DNA of 64,000 bases. Origin: Bradyrhizobium ottawaense (GTDB lineage: Bacteria; Pseudomonadota; Alphaproteobacteria; Rhizobiales; Xanthobacteraceae). Position 1 is the stretch's first letter; each line of letters starts with the position of its first letter. The notes beneath the pieces are model-generated. The model was not told where the DNA came from and searched no databases. It saw nothing but the letters and a program-made list of their open reading frames with translations. Position numbers and translations under genes: made by a program. Shown piece after piece: positions 25,745-35,144 of the stretch. Where the stretch lies: contig NZ_CP029425.2 in the NCBI RefSeq assembly GCF_002278135.3, positions 806,001-870,000 of the forward strand, in the 5' to 3' direction.

Positions 25745-27164
25745 AATTCCCTCCGATCGCCAACGTTGCGAGCGGCAGCGTGAGGCGGACCGTGGCGCCG
25801 CGCTTCCTGTGGTTCTCGGCGGTCACGCTGCCTCCGAGCTTGCGCACGACGTTCACCACCAGGAACAGCCCGAGCCCGCCGCCAGCGCGGCCCTTGCTCG
25901 AGTGATAGGGCTTTCCGAGCTGCGCCAGCATCTCCGGCGCAAAGCCGGGGCCGCGATCGCTGATCGACAGCACGAGATTGTCGCCCTCGCGCTCGGCGAC
26001 GAGCTCGACCCATTCCCGCGAGACCTCGTAGGCGTTGTCGAGCACGTTGAAGATGACCTGCTTCAACGCGATGTCGGAGACGATGGCGACGTCTGCGCCG
26101 AACGTATTGACGAAGTAGAGCGTCCGCGCCGAACGCGCGTCGCGCCATTCGTCGACCAGGGCGGTGACGAAGGCCGTCACCGTCGTCGGCGATGAGCCTT
26201 CGCCGCGTGCTTCGCCTGCCGAGACCAGGATCCCTGTCACGATCGACTTGCAGCGTTGCAGCGAGGTCTCCATCTCCGCGAGGTCCTCGGCGAGCTCCTG
26301 ATCGGCGGCAAGATCGGGCATGCGGCGCCAATCGCTGAGGATCACCGAGAGCGAGGCGAGCGGCGTGCCGAGCTCATGGGCCGCGCCGGAGGCGAGCAGG
26401 CCCATGCGGACGATGTGATCCTGCTCGGCGGCATGCTGGCGCAAGGCTGCCAGATGCGCGTCGCGCTCCCTCAGGTTTCGATTGATGCGCGTGACGAACA
26501 CGACCAGCAGCACGGCGTTGAGCACGAAGCCCAGCAGCATGCCGGCGACCGTGAGCGTGTAGGTCTCGCTCAATGGGTTGGGCGGCAGGTCCAGCGGGCG
26601 GTATGCCAGCGTCAGCCAGACAAAACTCGCGCAGGTCAGCGCGACCAGCGACCAGGTTGAGCGGGCATCGAGCAGCACCGCGCCGAGCGTCACCTGGAGC
26701 AGGAACAGCGAGGTGAAGGGATTGGTGGCGCCGCCAGAGAGGTAGAGCTGCGCGGTCAGCGCGGCGACGTCCAGCATCAAGGCGACCAGCAGCTCGTTGT
26801 TGGTGATCGCGGCGCGATGGCGCACCCAGACGAGGCTGGAGACGTTGAGCAGCACCAGCGCGCCGATCACCGCGCCCATCCGCTCCAGCGGCAGGGGAAT
26901 GCCGAGCCCGAAATGCACGCCGCCGATGGTCACGATCTGGCCGACCACCGCGGTCCAGCGCAGCTGGATCAGCAGCGCCATGTTCTTGCGGTTCGTCTCG
27001 TCGTCGGTCGGAGTCGTGCCGATCAGCTCGCTGCGCGCGTCGGCCTGCGATTGCAGCGTGACGGCCAGCCCGTCATGCGCAAATGGTTGGGAAAGCGTCT
27101 TCCCGTCGTCAGGCCTGTTCGACGATCGTTCCAGCATCTGATCCCGTCCTGCGGGCGACGGCAT
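25734..27164 (-). CDS. regS: Sensor histidine kinase RegS (RegB/PrrB family)
   Basis: Membrane histidine kinase that senses the quinone pool and redox state and phosphorylates RegR. The 476-residue product has several transmembrane helices (about residues 65-225), the quinone-binding heptapeptide region SGGATNPF, the H-box GAAHELGTPLASLS, and the N and G boxes ending GGLGLFLVVNVVRKLGG. Two starts are possible: ATG 27164 and ATG 27137, both inside the 3' end of the SURF1 gene. The upstream overlap implies readthrough from the cyo-surf1 operon. Confidence 0.93.
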   Translation of the reverse strand: MPSPAGRDQMLERSSNRPDDGKTLSQPFAHDGLAVTLQSQADARSELIGTTPTDDETNRKNMALLIQLRWTAVVGQIVTIGGVHFGLGIPLPLERMGAVIGALVLLNVSSLVWVRHRAAITNNELLVALMLDVAALTAQLYLSGGATNPFTSLFLLQVTLGAVLLDARSTWSLVALTCASFVWLTLAYRPLDLPPNPLSETYTLTVAGMLLGFVLNAVLLVVFVTRINRNLRERDAHLAALRQHAAEQDHIVRMGLLASGAAHELGTPLASLSVILSDWRRMPDLAADQELAEDLAEMETSLQRCKSIVTGILVSAGEARGEGSSPTTVTAFVTALVDEWRDARSARTLYFVNTFGADVAIVSDIALKQVIFNVLDNAYEVSREWVELVAEREGDNLVLSISDRGPGFAPEMLAQLGKPYHSSKGRAGGGLGLFLVVNVVRKLGGSVTAENHRKRGATVRLTLPLATLAIGGNFDA

Positions 27165-27960
27165 CGGAGCCGCCGGCCGGTTCGTGGACGAAGCGTTTGC
27201 GGCGGAACAGCCCGCCGCCGAATGTGACGAAGAGTTTACCCGCCAGCATGAAAGCCAGGGCGAACCACGTCAGCGCGTAGATCAGGTGGTTATTGGGAAA
27301 GCTGACCACGGTCAATCCGCCGATCGGCCCGCTGCCGGATTGTGATCCGGCATCGGCATCGACGAAGAACGGCGCGACATCGTGCAGACCGCGGGCCGTC
27401 GCAATCGCGGCGACATCGCGCGAATACCAGCGGTTGTGCTGGGGCACGTTGTTCCGGAGGAATCCGCCTTTCGGCTCTGTGATGCGGAGCAGGCCGGTGA
27501 TCTCGACCTGGCCGTCCGGATTGCCGTCCCGGCGCGTCGATGCGTCGCGCCGCTCGGACGGCACGAAGCCGCGGTTGACCAGGATCTGTGTGCCGTCGTT
27601 GCGCTGGAGCGGTGTCAGCACCCAATAGCCCGGGCCTTCCTCGGTGACCGCCTGGACCAGCGTCTCGCGGTCATGCAGGAAGCGGCCGGTGACGCTGACA
27701 TGCCTGTATTCGTCATTTGCCGTGGAAACCGCAGGCCATGAATCGGGCGAGGGGACCGGCTGGGCCGGGGCATGGACGCGCTGCTCGACGCGGTCGATCA
27801 GCGCCAGCTTCCAGGCGCGGCGCTCGATCTGCCAGACGCCGAGTGCGATCAGAAGAACAAAGGCCGTCAGCGAGAGGACCGTGAGCCACAGGGACGGGGA
27901 CCGCGCAGCCTCGCTGCGCGCTCCGTTCGCCCGGCTTGTCTCGGTCCCTGACTCGCTCAC
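27109..27960 (-). CDS. SURF1 family oxidase assembly protein
   Basis: Assembly factor for haem-copper oxidases. The 283-residue product has the two terminal transmembrane helices typical of SURF1 (LWLTVLSLTAFVLLIALG near residue 25, and LIYALTWFALAFMLAGKLF near residue 225), with the periplasmic domain between them containing LVNRGFVP. The GTG at 27960 overlaps the cyoD stop in a GTGA arrangement, so it is translationally coupled to the quinol oxidase. Its 3' end overlaps regS by about 56 bases. Confidence 0.92.
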   Translation of the reverse strand: MSESGTETSRANGARSEAARSPSLWLTVLSLTAFVLLIALGVWQIERRAWKLALIDRVEQRVHAPAQPVPSPDSWPAVSTANDEYRHVSVTGRFLHDRETLVQAVTEEGPGYWVLTPLQRNDGTQILVNRGFVPSERRDASTRRDGNPDGQVEITGLLRITEPKGGFLRNNVPQHNRWYSRDVAAIATARGLHDVAPFFVDADAGSQSGSGPIGGLTVVSFPNNHLIYALTWFALAFMLAGKLFVTFGGGLFRRKRFVHEPAGGSDAVARRTGSDAGTIVEQA

Positions 27961-28337
27961 TTCATTCCGCTCATCTGGTGCATCGGCATCATGTTGCTGT
28001 TGAGGTGGCTCATCACCCACAGCGAACCCGACAGCGCGATCACCACCATCACGATGGTGAAGATCAGCGCCATCATGCTCCAACCGTTCTCGGACGTCGT
28101 GTTCATGTGCAGGAAGTAGATCATGTGCACGACGATCTGCACGACTGCGAAGGCCATGATGACGAGCGCGGTGATCTGCTTGCTCGGCAGTGCGCCGCTC
28201 ATCACCAGCCAGAACGGGATCGCGGTCAGCACGACCGAGAGCACGAAACCGAGCATATAGGTCGAGAACGAGCCGTGGGCGTGGCCGCCTTCGTGGTGAT
28301 GATCGCCCGCATGGGCGGCATGGGTATCGGTGTTCAT
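27957..28337 (-). CDS. cyoD: Cytochrome o ubiquinol oxidase subunit IV
   Basis: Small membrane subunit of the bo3-type quinol oxidase. The 126-residue protein has a His-rich N-terminus (HAAHAGDHHHEGGHAHG) and three transmembrane helices. ATG at 28337, overlapping the cyoC stop by four bases (ATGA) with GGGAG upstream. A longer start inside cyoC is possible but unneeded. Confidence 0.93.
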   Translation of the reverse strand: MNTDTHAAHAGDHHHEGGHAHGSFSTYMLGFVLSVVLTAIPFWLVMSGALPSKQITALVIMAFAVVQIVVHMIYFLHMNTTSENGWSMMALIFTIVMVVIALSGSLWVMSHLNSNMMPMHQMSGMK

Positions 28338-28963
28338 CGCAGAACTCCCAGGAGATAGACGAAGGTGAAGACGCCGATCCAGACCACGTCGAGGAAGTGC
28401 CAGAACATCGAGAGGCACATCAGACGGCGGCGGTTGGCTTCGATCAGGCCGAACTTCTGGACCTGCACCATCAGCGTCACCAGCCAGATCAGGCCGCAGG
28501 AGACGTGCAGGCCGTGGGTGCCGACCAGGGTGAAGAACGCCGACAGGAAGGCGCTGCGCTGGGGCGTGGCGCCTTCATGGATCATGTGAGCGAACTCGGT
28601 GAGTTCGATGCCGATGAAGGCGAGGCCGAACAAGCCGGTGATCGCCAGCCAGACCTGCGTCTGTGCGACCCGGTTCTGCTGCATCGTCAGCATGGCAAAA
28701 CCATACGTGATCGATGAAAGCAGCAGCATCGAGGTGTTCACCGCGACCAGGTTCAGGTCGAACAGGTCCTTCGGCGCGGGACCTGCGGCGTAGTTGCCGC
28801 CGAGCACGCCGAAGGTGGCGAACAGGATCGCGAAGATGAGACAGTCGCTCATCAGGTAGATCCAGAAGCCGAGCGAGGTGCTCCAGCCTTCCGGATGCGG
28901 GTGCTCGTCGGCGAGATAGAAGACCGGCTCGCCGGTCTGGGCGGGATTGACAGCGACAGTCAT
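28334..28963 (-). CDS. cyoC: Cytochrome o ubiquinol oxidase subunit III
   Basis: Five-helix membrane subunit III of the bo3-type oxidase, a haem-copper oxidase family member without redox centres. The 209-residue product contains the family segments FGVLGGNYAAGP, VGTHGLHVSCGLIW and MFWHFLDVVWIGVFT. It starts at ATG 28963, one base before the cyoB stop codon in transcription order, and overlaps cyoD by four bases. Confidence 0.96.
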   Translation of the reverse strand: MTVAVNPAQTGEPVFYLADEHPHPEGWSTSLGFWIYLMSDCLIFAILFATFGVLGGNYAAGPAPKDLFDLNLVAVNTSMLLLSSITYGFAMLTMQQNRVAQTQVWLAITGLFGLAFIGIELTEFAHMIHEGATPQRSAFLSAFFTLVGTHGLHVSCGLIWLVTLMVQVQKFGLIEANRRRLMCLSMFWHFLDVVWIGVFTFVYLLGVLR

Positions 28964-30961
28964 TTACTTGGCTCCGGCGAGCAGTTTGGTGCGCGCGTCC
29001 TCGGTCCGGATGACGTCTTCAGCCGGAATGTCGAAGTCGCGGTGATAGTTGAAGGTGTGGCCGATACCGACGACGAGCAGCGCGGCGAAGCTCACGGCGG
29101 CGAGCCACCACATGTACCAGATCAGGCCGAATCCCATCGCGGTGGCGAGGCCGGCGAGGATGATGCCGGTGCCGGTGCTGCTGGGCATGTGGATCGGCCT
29201 GAACCCGGTGAGCGGACGCTGGTAGCCGCGCTTCTTCATGTCCCACCACGCGTCATTGTCGTGAACGACGGGGGTGAAGGCGAAGTTGTAGTCGGGAGGG
29301 GGCGAGGAGGTCGCCCATTCCAGCGTGCGCGCGTCCCAGGGATCGCCGGTGACGTCCTTGAGCTGCTCGCGCCTGAGGAAGCTGACCGCGAACTGCATCA
29401 GCATGCTGAGGATACCGAGGAGGACGAGGAAGGCCCCGATCGCGGCGATGACGAACCAGATCTGCAAGGACGGATCGTCGAACACGCGCAGGCGACGGGT
29501 CACGCCCATCAGGCCGAGCACGTAGAGCGGCATGAAGGCGAGGTAGAAGCCGGTGACCCAGAACCAGAACGACATCTTGCCCCAGAACGGATCGAGCTTG
29601 AAGCCGAACGCTTTCGGGAACCAGTAGGAGATGCCGGCGAAGGCGCCGAACACCACGCCGCCGATGATCACGTTGTGGAAGTGTGCGATCAGGAACAGGC
29701 TGTTGTGCAGGACGAAGTCGGCCGGCGGCACCGCCAGCAGCACGCCGGTCATGCCGCCGATCACGAAGGTCAGCATGAAGGCGATCGTCCACATCATGGG
29801 CAGCTCGTAGCGGATACGGCCGCGATACATCGTGAACAGCCAATTGAACATCTTCGCGCCCGTCGGGATCGAGATGATCATCGTGGTGATGCCGAAGAAA
29901 GAGTTGACGCTGGCGCCCGAGCCCATCGTGAAGAAGTGGTGCAGCCAGACCAGGTACGACAGGATGGTGATGACGACCGTGGCGTAGACCATCGAGGTGT
30001 AGCCGAACAGCCGCTTGCCGGAGAAGGTCGAGGTCACCTCCGAGAAGATGCCGAACGCCGGGAGAACCAGGATGTAGACCTCGGGATGGCCCCAGATCCA
30101 GATCAGGTTCACGTACATCATCGGGCTGCCGCCGAAATCGTTCGTGAAGAAGTTGGTGCCGACGTAGCGGTCGAGCGAGAGCAGCGCGAGCACGACGGTC
30201 AGGACCGGGAAGGAGGCGACGATCAGGACGTTGGTGCAGAGCGAGGTCCAGGTGAAGACCGGCATCTTCATCATGGTCATGCCGGGGCAGCGCAGCTTGA
30301 CGATGGTGCAGATCAGGTTGATGCCTGACAGCGTCGTGCCGACGCCGGCGACCTGCAGCGCCCAGATGTAATAGTCGACGCCGACATCGGGACTGTAGCC
30401 GATGTTCGACAGCGGCGGATAAGCCAGCCAGCCGGTGCGGGCGAACTCGCCGATGAACAGCGAAGCCATCACCAGCACTGCGCCGCCGACCGTCATCCAG
30501 AAGCTGAAATTGTTCAGGAACGGGAACGACACGTCGCGCGCGCCGATCTGGAGCGGCACGACGTAGTTCATCAGGCCGGTCACCAGCGGCATCGCCACGA
30601 AGAAGATCATGATCACCCCGTGGGCGGTGAAGACCTGATCGTAGTGATGTGCGTTGAGATAGCCTTCGGAGCCGCCAAAGGCGAGCATCTGCTGGCCGCG
30701 CATCATCAGCGCATCGGCGAAGCCCCGCAGCAGCATCACGATGCCGAGGATCATGTACATGATGCCGATGCGCTTGTGGTCGACGGTGGTGAACCATTCG
30801 CGCCAGAGATAACCCCAGAGGCGGAAATAGGTGAGACCGCCGAGCAGTGCGGCGCCGCCGAGCGCGACCACCGCGAAGGTGCCGACGACGATCGGCTCGT
30901 GCAGCGGTAGCGATTCGAAGCCGAGCCGGCCGAAGATGAGCTTGAGAAGATCAGGAGACAT
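28964..30961 (-). CDS. cyoB: Cytochrome o ubiquinol oxidase subunit I
   Basis: Catalytic subunit of the bo3-type quinol oxidase, carrying the low-spin haem and the haem-CuB centre and pumping protons. The 665-residue protein has the CuB-binding [15 protein letters not shown], the two-His segment [10 protein letters not shown] and the two haem His in [10 protein letters not shown]. The N-terminal extension and the C-terminal extra helices match CyoB. It lies 12 bases after cyoA. A long open frame on the opposite strand is a mirror of this gene, not a real one. Confidence 0.97.
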   Translation of the reverse strand: MSPDLLKLIFGRLGFESLPLHEPIVVGTFAVVALGGAALLGGLTYFRLWGYLWREWFTTVDHKRIGIMYMILGIVMLLRGFADALMMRGQQMLAFGGSEGYLNAHHYDQVFTAHGVIMIFFVAMPLVTGLMNYVVPLQIGARDVSFPFLNNFSFWMTVGGAVLVMASLFIGEFARTGWLAYPPLSNIGYSPDVGVDYYIWALQVAGVGTTLSGINLICTIVKLRCPGMTMMKMPVFTWTSLCTNVLIVASFPVLTVVLALLSLDRYVGTNFFTNDFGGSPMMYVNLIWIWGHPEVYILVLPAFGIFSEVTSTFSGKRLFGYTSMVYATVVITILSYLVWLHHFFTMGSGASVNSFFGITTMIISIPTGAKMFNWLFTMYRGRIRYELPMMWTIAFMLTFVIGGMTGVLLAVPPADFVLHNSLFLIAHFHNVIIGGVVFGAFAGISYWFPKAFGFKLDPFWGKMSFWFWVTGFYLAFMPLYVLGLMGVTRRLRVFDDPSLQIWFVIAAIGAFLVLLGILSMLMQFAVSFLRREQLKDVTGDPWDARTLEWATSSPPPDYNFAFTPVVHDNDAWWDMKKRGYQRPLTGFRPIHMPSSTGTGIILAGLATAMGFGLIWYMWWLAAVSFAALLVVGIGHTFNYHRDFDIPAEDVIRTEDARTKLLAGAK

Positions 30962-30973
30962 GCGGGGATCTCT

Positions 30974-32134
30974 TTAGGAGTCTGACTTCGGACGCAGTCC
31001 GAGGAAGAAGGACGAGGACTTGAGCGGCGCGAAGCTCGGCCGCTTCAGGCCGGCGCCGAGCAACGGCGCCGTGTCGACGGGAGCCGTGATGGACGCCGTG
31101 GTCTTGCCCTGCGGCGCATCGGGCGTGCAGATGCCGGCCACGAAAGTCGGCTCCGGCCCGAGCGGGGTGCCGCGGCGGGCGTACTTGTCGTAAGTGAGCG
31201 GCAGGATGTTGTTCAGGCCCTGATGACCGTTGCCGCCCTTGGCGTCGATCGCCATCATCTCGCTCTGGCACATCTTGCCGGTCTCGACGCACATGTTGAG
31301 GATCAGACGGTAGAGATCGGAGTCGATCGTGCCGTAGCGGCGCACCGGCTCGTTCTGGCTGGGCTTTTCGAGCTGGAGATATTCGGCGCGGCCGAGCGAG
31401 CCGCCGGCGGATTTGGCGCTGGCGATCCAGGCGTCAAAACCCTTGTCGTCAAGTCCCCTAAAGTTGAAGTGCATGCCGGAGAAGCCGGCGCCGCTGTAGT
31501 TCGCCGAGAAGCCCTTATACGTGCCGGCGTGGTTGACGACGGCGTGGAGCTTCGTCTCCATTCCCGGCATCGCGTAGATCTGGCCGGCGAGCGCGGGGAT
31601 GTAGAACGAGTTCATCACCGAGGACGCGGTGATGCGGAATTTGATCGGACGGTCGACCGGAGCTGCGAGCTCGTTGACGGTGGCGATGCCGTAGTCGGGA
31701 TAGATGAAGAGCCACTTCCAATCGAGCGCGACGACGTCGACCTCGAGCGGAGCCTTGGACTGGTCCAAGGCGCGGTCGGCATGGATGCGGCCGAGCGTGC
31801 GATAGGGGTCGAGCAGATGGGTGCCCATCCAGGTCAGCGCGCCCAGGCAGACGATGATCAGCAGCGGTGCGGACCAGATCACCAGCTCGAGCTTGGTCGA
31901 GTGGTCCCATTCCGGCTCGTAGCGAGCGGCCGTGTTGGACTGGCGATAGCGCCAGGCGAACAGCACCGTCAGCGCCATCACGGGGACGACGATCAAGAGC
32001 ATCAGGACGGTGGAGATGATGACGAGGTCGCGCTGCTGGGCGGCGATATCGCCGGCTGGCGCCAGCACGACGTAGTCGCAGCCGCTGAGCGCGGCAGCCA
32101 GAGGTAGTAGCGCCAGGATCTTGAGACGAGACAC
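30974..32134 (-). CDS. cyoA: Cytochrome o ubiquinol oxidase subunit II
   Basis: Membrane-anchored subunit II that faces the periplasm. The 386-residue product begins with a lipoprotein signal (lipobox LAAALSGC), then two transmembrane helices and a cupredoxin-like domain. The CuA ligands of cytochrome c oxidases are absent, as in quinol oxidases, while the segment SFYIPALAGQIYAMPGM is typical. Starts at GTG 32134. First gene of cyoABCD-surf1-regSR, divergent from an MFS gene across a 179-base spacer holding a perfect palindrome. Confidence 0.95.
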   Translation of the reverse strand: MSRLKILALLPLAAALSGCDYVVLAPAGDIAAQQRDLVIISTVLMLLIVVPVMALTVLFAWRYRQSNTAARYEPEWDHSTKLELVIWSAPLLIIVCLGALTWMGTHLLDPYRTLGRIHADRALDQSKAPLEVDVVALDWKWLFIYPDYGIATVNELAAPVDRPIKFRITASSVMNSFYIPALAGQIYAMPGMETKLHAVVNHAGTYKGFSANYSGAGFSGMHFNFRGLDDKGFDAWIASAKSAGGSLGRAEYLQLEKPSQNEPVRRYGTIDSDLYRLILNMCVETGKMCQSEMMAIDAKGGNGHQGLNNILPLTYDKYARRGTPLGPEPTFVAGICTPDAPQGKTTASITAPVDTAPLLGAGLKRPSFAPLKSSSFFLGLRPKSDS

Positions 32135-32200
32135 GGGCCGAGCCTTTGAGAATGAGTTTCTTTTGCGGGGCCAACGGGTAGCTGCGGCGCAACAATCCGG

Positions 32201-32223
32201 ACATTGGACAATTTGTCCAATGT
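32201..32223. promoter_or_regulatory. Perfect 23-base palindrome between divergent cyoA and MFS genes
   Basis: ACATTGGACAA-T-TTGTCCAATGT: two 11-base arms around a single T. Its position, 67 bases before the cyoA start and 91 before the MFS start, and its exact symmetry suggest an operator for a dimeric regulator. I do not recognise the regulator. Confidence 0.65.
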
Positions 32224-32313
32224 TGCAGTGCGGAATGTTGGGCCAGAGAAGGCCAGATTGCCCGGCGCCCGCCGGGCGGTCGGCTTTGGTTTCAGGACGT
32301 TAAGGGCGCACGA

Positions 32314-33642
32314 ATGGCGACGGCACAGACCCCCGCAATGGCAGACCTCCACACGGGCGAGCACGGCCACGACCAGGCCAGTCCCGGCGAGATCGCCATC
32401 GGCGTCATCATCGGCCGCACCTCGGAATTCTTCGACTTCTTCGTCTTCGCGATCGCCTCGGTGATCGTGTTCCCGCGCCTGGTGTTCCCGTTCGCGAGCG
32501 AACTGACCGGCACGCTCTATTCTTTCATGATCTTCGCGCTGGCCTTCATGGCCCGGCCGATCGGCACCGTCATTTTCATGACGGTTGACCGTGCCTACGG
32601 CAAGACCGCAAAGCTGATCTCGGCGCTGTTCCTGCTCGGCACCGCCACGGTCGCGCTGGCGTTCCTGCCGGGCTATCACGACATCGGCGTTGCCGCGATC
32701 TGGTTGCTGGCGCTGGCGCGCATCGCGCAGGGTCTGGCCTGGGGCGGCGCCTGGGACGGCATGGCTTCGCTGCTCGCGCTGAACGCGCCGCCCTCCAAGC
32801 GCGGCTGGTACGCGATGGTGCCGCAGCTCGGCGCCCCGCTCGGGCTGATCGTGGCGAGCGCGCTGTTCGCCTATTTCGCCGGCAATCTCTCGGCCGACGA
32901 TTTCTTCGACTGGGGCTGGCGCTATCCGTTCTTCGTCGCGTTTGCCATCAACGTCGTGGCGCTGTTCGCGCGCCTGCGCATGGTGACGACCGAGGAATAT
33001 GCCTCGCTGTTCGAGACCCGCGAATTGCAGCCCGCGCGCATCTCCGACACCGTCGCGAGCGAAGGCCAGAACATCATGTTGGGGGCGTTCGCGCCGCTGG
33101 CGAGCTTCGCGCTGTTCCACATGGTCACGGTGTTTCCGCTGTCCTGGGTGTTCCTGTTCACCCGCGAAAGCCCGGTGCGCTTCCTGATCATCGAGATCGT
33201 CGCCGCCGTGTTCGGTGTCGGTGCGATCGTGCTGTCCGGCGTCATCGCCGACCGCGTCGGCCGCAAGTCGCTGCTGATGGGATCGGCGATCGCGATCGCG
33301 ATCTACAGCGGTTTTGCCCCGCAGCTGCTCGATGCCGGCGCGTTCGGCGAGACCATCTACATGGTGATCGGCTTCATCCTGCTCGGCCTGTCCTTCGGCC
33401 AGTCCTCCGGCGCGATCGCCTCGAACTTCAAGCAGGCGTACCGCTACACGGCGTCCGCGCTGACCTCGGACATGGCTTGGCTGTTCGGTGCCGGCTTCGC
33501 TCCGCTGGTCGCATTGCTGCTTGCCACCAATCTCGGTGTCATCGCCTCGGGTGCGTACCTGCTGTCCGGTGCGTTCTGGACCCTGCTTGCGCTCTGGCTC
33601 AGCGGCCAGCGCGAGGCGGGCGACATGGACGCGGGGCGCTGA
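32314..33642 (+). CDS. MFS transporter, metabolite:H+ symporter type
   Basis: A 442-residue major facilitator with about twelve transmembrane helices and the hallmarks of the metabolite:H+ symporter family (FFDFFVFAIASVIVFPRL near residue 38, and a loop reading GVIADRVGRKSLLMG between helices 8 and 9). The N-terminus has a His-rich segment (HTGEHGHDQ). The substrate is not predictable. It is divergent from cyoA and may share the central operator. Confidence 0.85.
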   Translation: MATAQTPAMADLHTGEHGHDQASPGEIAIGVIIGRTSEFFDFFVFAIASVIVFPRLVFPFASELTGTLYSFMIFALAFMARPIGTVIFMTVDRAYGKTAKLISALFLLGTATVALAFLPGYHDIGVAAIWLLALARIAQGLAWGGAWDGMASLLALNAPPSKRGWYAMVPQLGAPLGLIVASALFAYFAGNLSADDFFDWGWRYPFFVAFAINVVALFARLRMVTTEEYASLFETRELQPARISDTVASEGQNIMLGAFAPLASFALFHMVTVFPLSWVFLFTRESPVRFLIIEIVAAVFGVGAIVLSGVIADRVGRKSLLMGSAIAIAIYSGFAPQLLDAGAFGETIYMVIGFILLGLSFGQSSGAIASNFKQAYRYTASALTSDMAWLFGAGFAPLVALLLATNLGVIASGAYLLSGAFWTLLALWLSGQREAGDMDAGR

Positions 33643-33866
33643 GGCTCAAGCGGTCGCCACACAACAGCTGTCGTAGCAACCATTAAAGCACGCCCGATTT
33701 CCGCGAGCATGACGCCGTGCTTGCGGCCGTCAAGGCGTGGCCTGGCGGCAGTCGACGTGAGGTGAGACGAGCGCGACGGCCATCCTTGACGGCCGCGGCG
33801 CGCGGCGTCGTCTTGACGGCAGGTCGGGACGAAGAAACGGTCGCCTGATCGAACAAAGAAACGAGA
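33643..33866. other. Non-coding sequence downstream of the IS110 transposase
   Basis: The space between the MFS stop and the transposase stop contains small inverted repeats (tgacggccgcggcgcgcggc among them) and probably holds the short end of the IS110 element. The exact border is not visible. Confidence 0.4.
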
Positions 33867-34838
33867 TCAGGTGACGGACACACTCGCGGTTCTGGGCGGT
33901 TCGGCGACCCACGGTGTTCCGCGGGCGACGACGGCGTTGATGATGACGATCAGCTTCCTGGCACAGGCGACCAGCGCGCGCTTGTGGCCCTTGCCGGCGG
34001 CGATCAGCCGGCTGTACAGGGCCATGAGTTGCGGATTCCAGCGGAAGGATGCCGGAAGAGCTGCGGTGTAGAGCGCCTGACGCAAGCGCTGGCGTCCGCC
34101 GTCAATCCTGCGGGCGCCGACATGCTTGCCGCTGTCGTCATCGTACGGCGCAAGCCCGGTGAGGGCTGCGGCTTGCTCGCGGGTGATCTGACCGATCTCG
34201 GGCATCCTGATCAAGATGGCAACCGCGGTCGGCAAACCGCTGCCGCCAACGCTGTAGATCAGATCGAGCCGTGCGGCGAGATCGCGATGCTTGCGGATCG
34301 CTGCCACCAGGGCCTTGAACTCGGCTCGTCTGTGCTTGGCCAACAGAGCGATCTGCTCCTTCCAGAACTTCTGGACACGTTCGTCAGGGCAGCTCTCCAG
34401 CCGATTCTTGAGCTTTGCGATGTCCTCCTTGATCTGGTCGATCATCGTCAGATGCACGGCAAAAGGCTGCAGCCGGGGGTCTGGAGCGGGATGGATCTTC
34501 TTGACCGCGGCGGTGCAGGCCGCAATCAATGCGGCATCCATTTTGTCGTTCTTGGCCCGTTGCAAATGGAACGTGGCATAGGCGCGGACCTGGATCGGCT
34601 GAAACACGATGACGACAAACCGCTGGCGTCGCAGTTCGGCGACCGCCGCCTGCTCGTAACCACCGCTTGCCTCGATCCCAACCCGCTTGACCTTGTGGCG
34701 CTTCAGCCACTCCACCAGCTCCTGGTGGCCTTCCGCCGTGTTCTTGACCTGCAGCTCCTCCGAACTGCCATCGAGCGCCACGTCGAGCTTATCTTTGCTG
34801 GTATCGATTCCAGCACAGATCGTGTTACGTTTGGCCAT
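33867..34838 (-). CDS. IS110-family transposase (DEDD)
   Basis: RuvC-like DEDD recombinase of the IS110 family with a C-terminal transposase_20 domain. The 323-residue protein shows catalytic contexts GIDTSKDKLDVA (residue 9 region), GIEASGGYE and KNDKMDAALIA, and the C-terminal segment RQRLRQALYTAALPASFRWN, which holds the family Ser region. Start ATG at 34838 (MAKRNTICAG); an in-frame start 48 bases upstream reads into the non-coding end. It looks intact. Confidence 0.92.
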   Translation of the reverse strand: MAKRNTICAGIDTSKDKLDVALDGSSEELQVKNTAEGHQELVEWLKRHKVKRVGIEASGGYEQAAVAELRRQRFVVIVFQPIQVRAYATFHLQRAKNDKMDAALIAACTAAVKKIHPAPDPRLQPFAVHLTMIDQIKEDIAKLKNRLESCPDERVQKFWKEQIALLAKHRRAEFKALVAAIRKHRDLAARLDLIYSVGGSGLPTAVAILIRMPEIGQITREQAAALTGLAPYDDDSGKHVGARRIDGGRQRLRQALYTAALPASFRWNPQLMALYSRLIAAGKGHKRALVACARKLIVIINAVVARGTPWVAEPPRTASVSVT

Positions 34839-35040
34839 CTTCCTCGACCCTCCCTTGTGATGCGAACCTGAAGTTCGTTCAACCATGCGGGTCCCGATGA
34901 AGTGCCGACCGCGATCTTGCTACAAAACGCAGCCCTCAAGGCTTCGGTGGGCATCGATCCGATCGATCGGCGGCCCAGCTCGGGCGGCCACCCGGGCTGG
35001 GCCATTCCTCACGGAACCAGGCCATTCTAATCCGGCGCGC
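34839..35040 (-). ncRNA. Candidate bridge RNA-encoding end of the IS110 element
   Basis: About 200 non-coding bases lie upstream of the transposase. They contain a strong hairpin (34972-35003, a 13-base-pair stem with one T/C mismatch) and a second small one, gatcgatcgg-type, beside it. Position and length match the known placement of bridge RNA in IS110-group elements. Loops complementary to target and donor have not been mapped; this is inference. Confidence 0.4.
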
Positions 35041-35048
35041 TAATACAA

Positions 35049-35138
35049 GGGTGGGCAAAGGCGCGCTTCGCGCCGTGCCCACCATCTCTCTCGATCGCAA
35101 AAGATGCGTGGGCACGCTTGCGCTTTGCCCACCCTACG
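35049..35138. repeat. Family B palindromic repeat, copy 1
   Basis: gggtgggcaaaggcgcgc and gcgctttgcccaccctacg are inverted, with gtgcccac and gtgggcac inside. Two more copies lie at 37510-37600 and 49851-49938. Confidence 0.85.
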
Positions 35139-35144
35139 GCAGCG

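Larger units (their letters stand above)
33690..35040 (-). mobile_element. IS110-family insertion sequence, approximate borders
   Basis: Borders are approximate; IS110 elements lack clear terminal repeats. The intact transposase is flanked by a short downstream end and a non-coding end of about 200 bases upstream of the gene. In the IS110 subgroup that upstream end encodes the bridge RNA. The element sits between an MFS gene and an M48 protease gene. Confidence 0.6.

Noticed and set aside
28895..30328. Long open frame antisense to cyoB
   Set aside because: It is Glu/His/Arg-rich mirror sequence of a well-defined oxidase gene.
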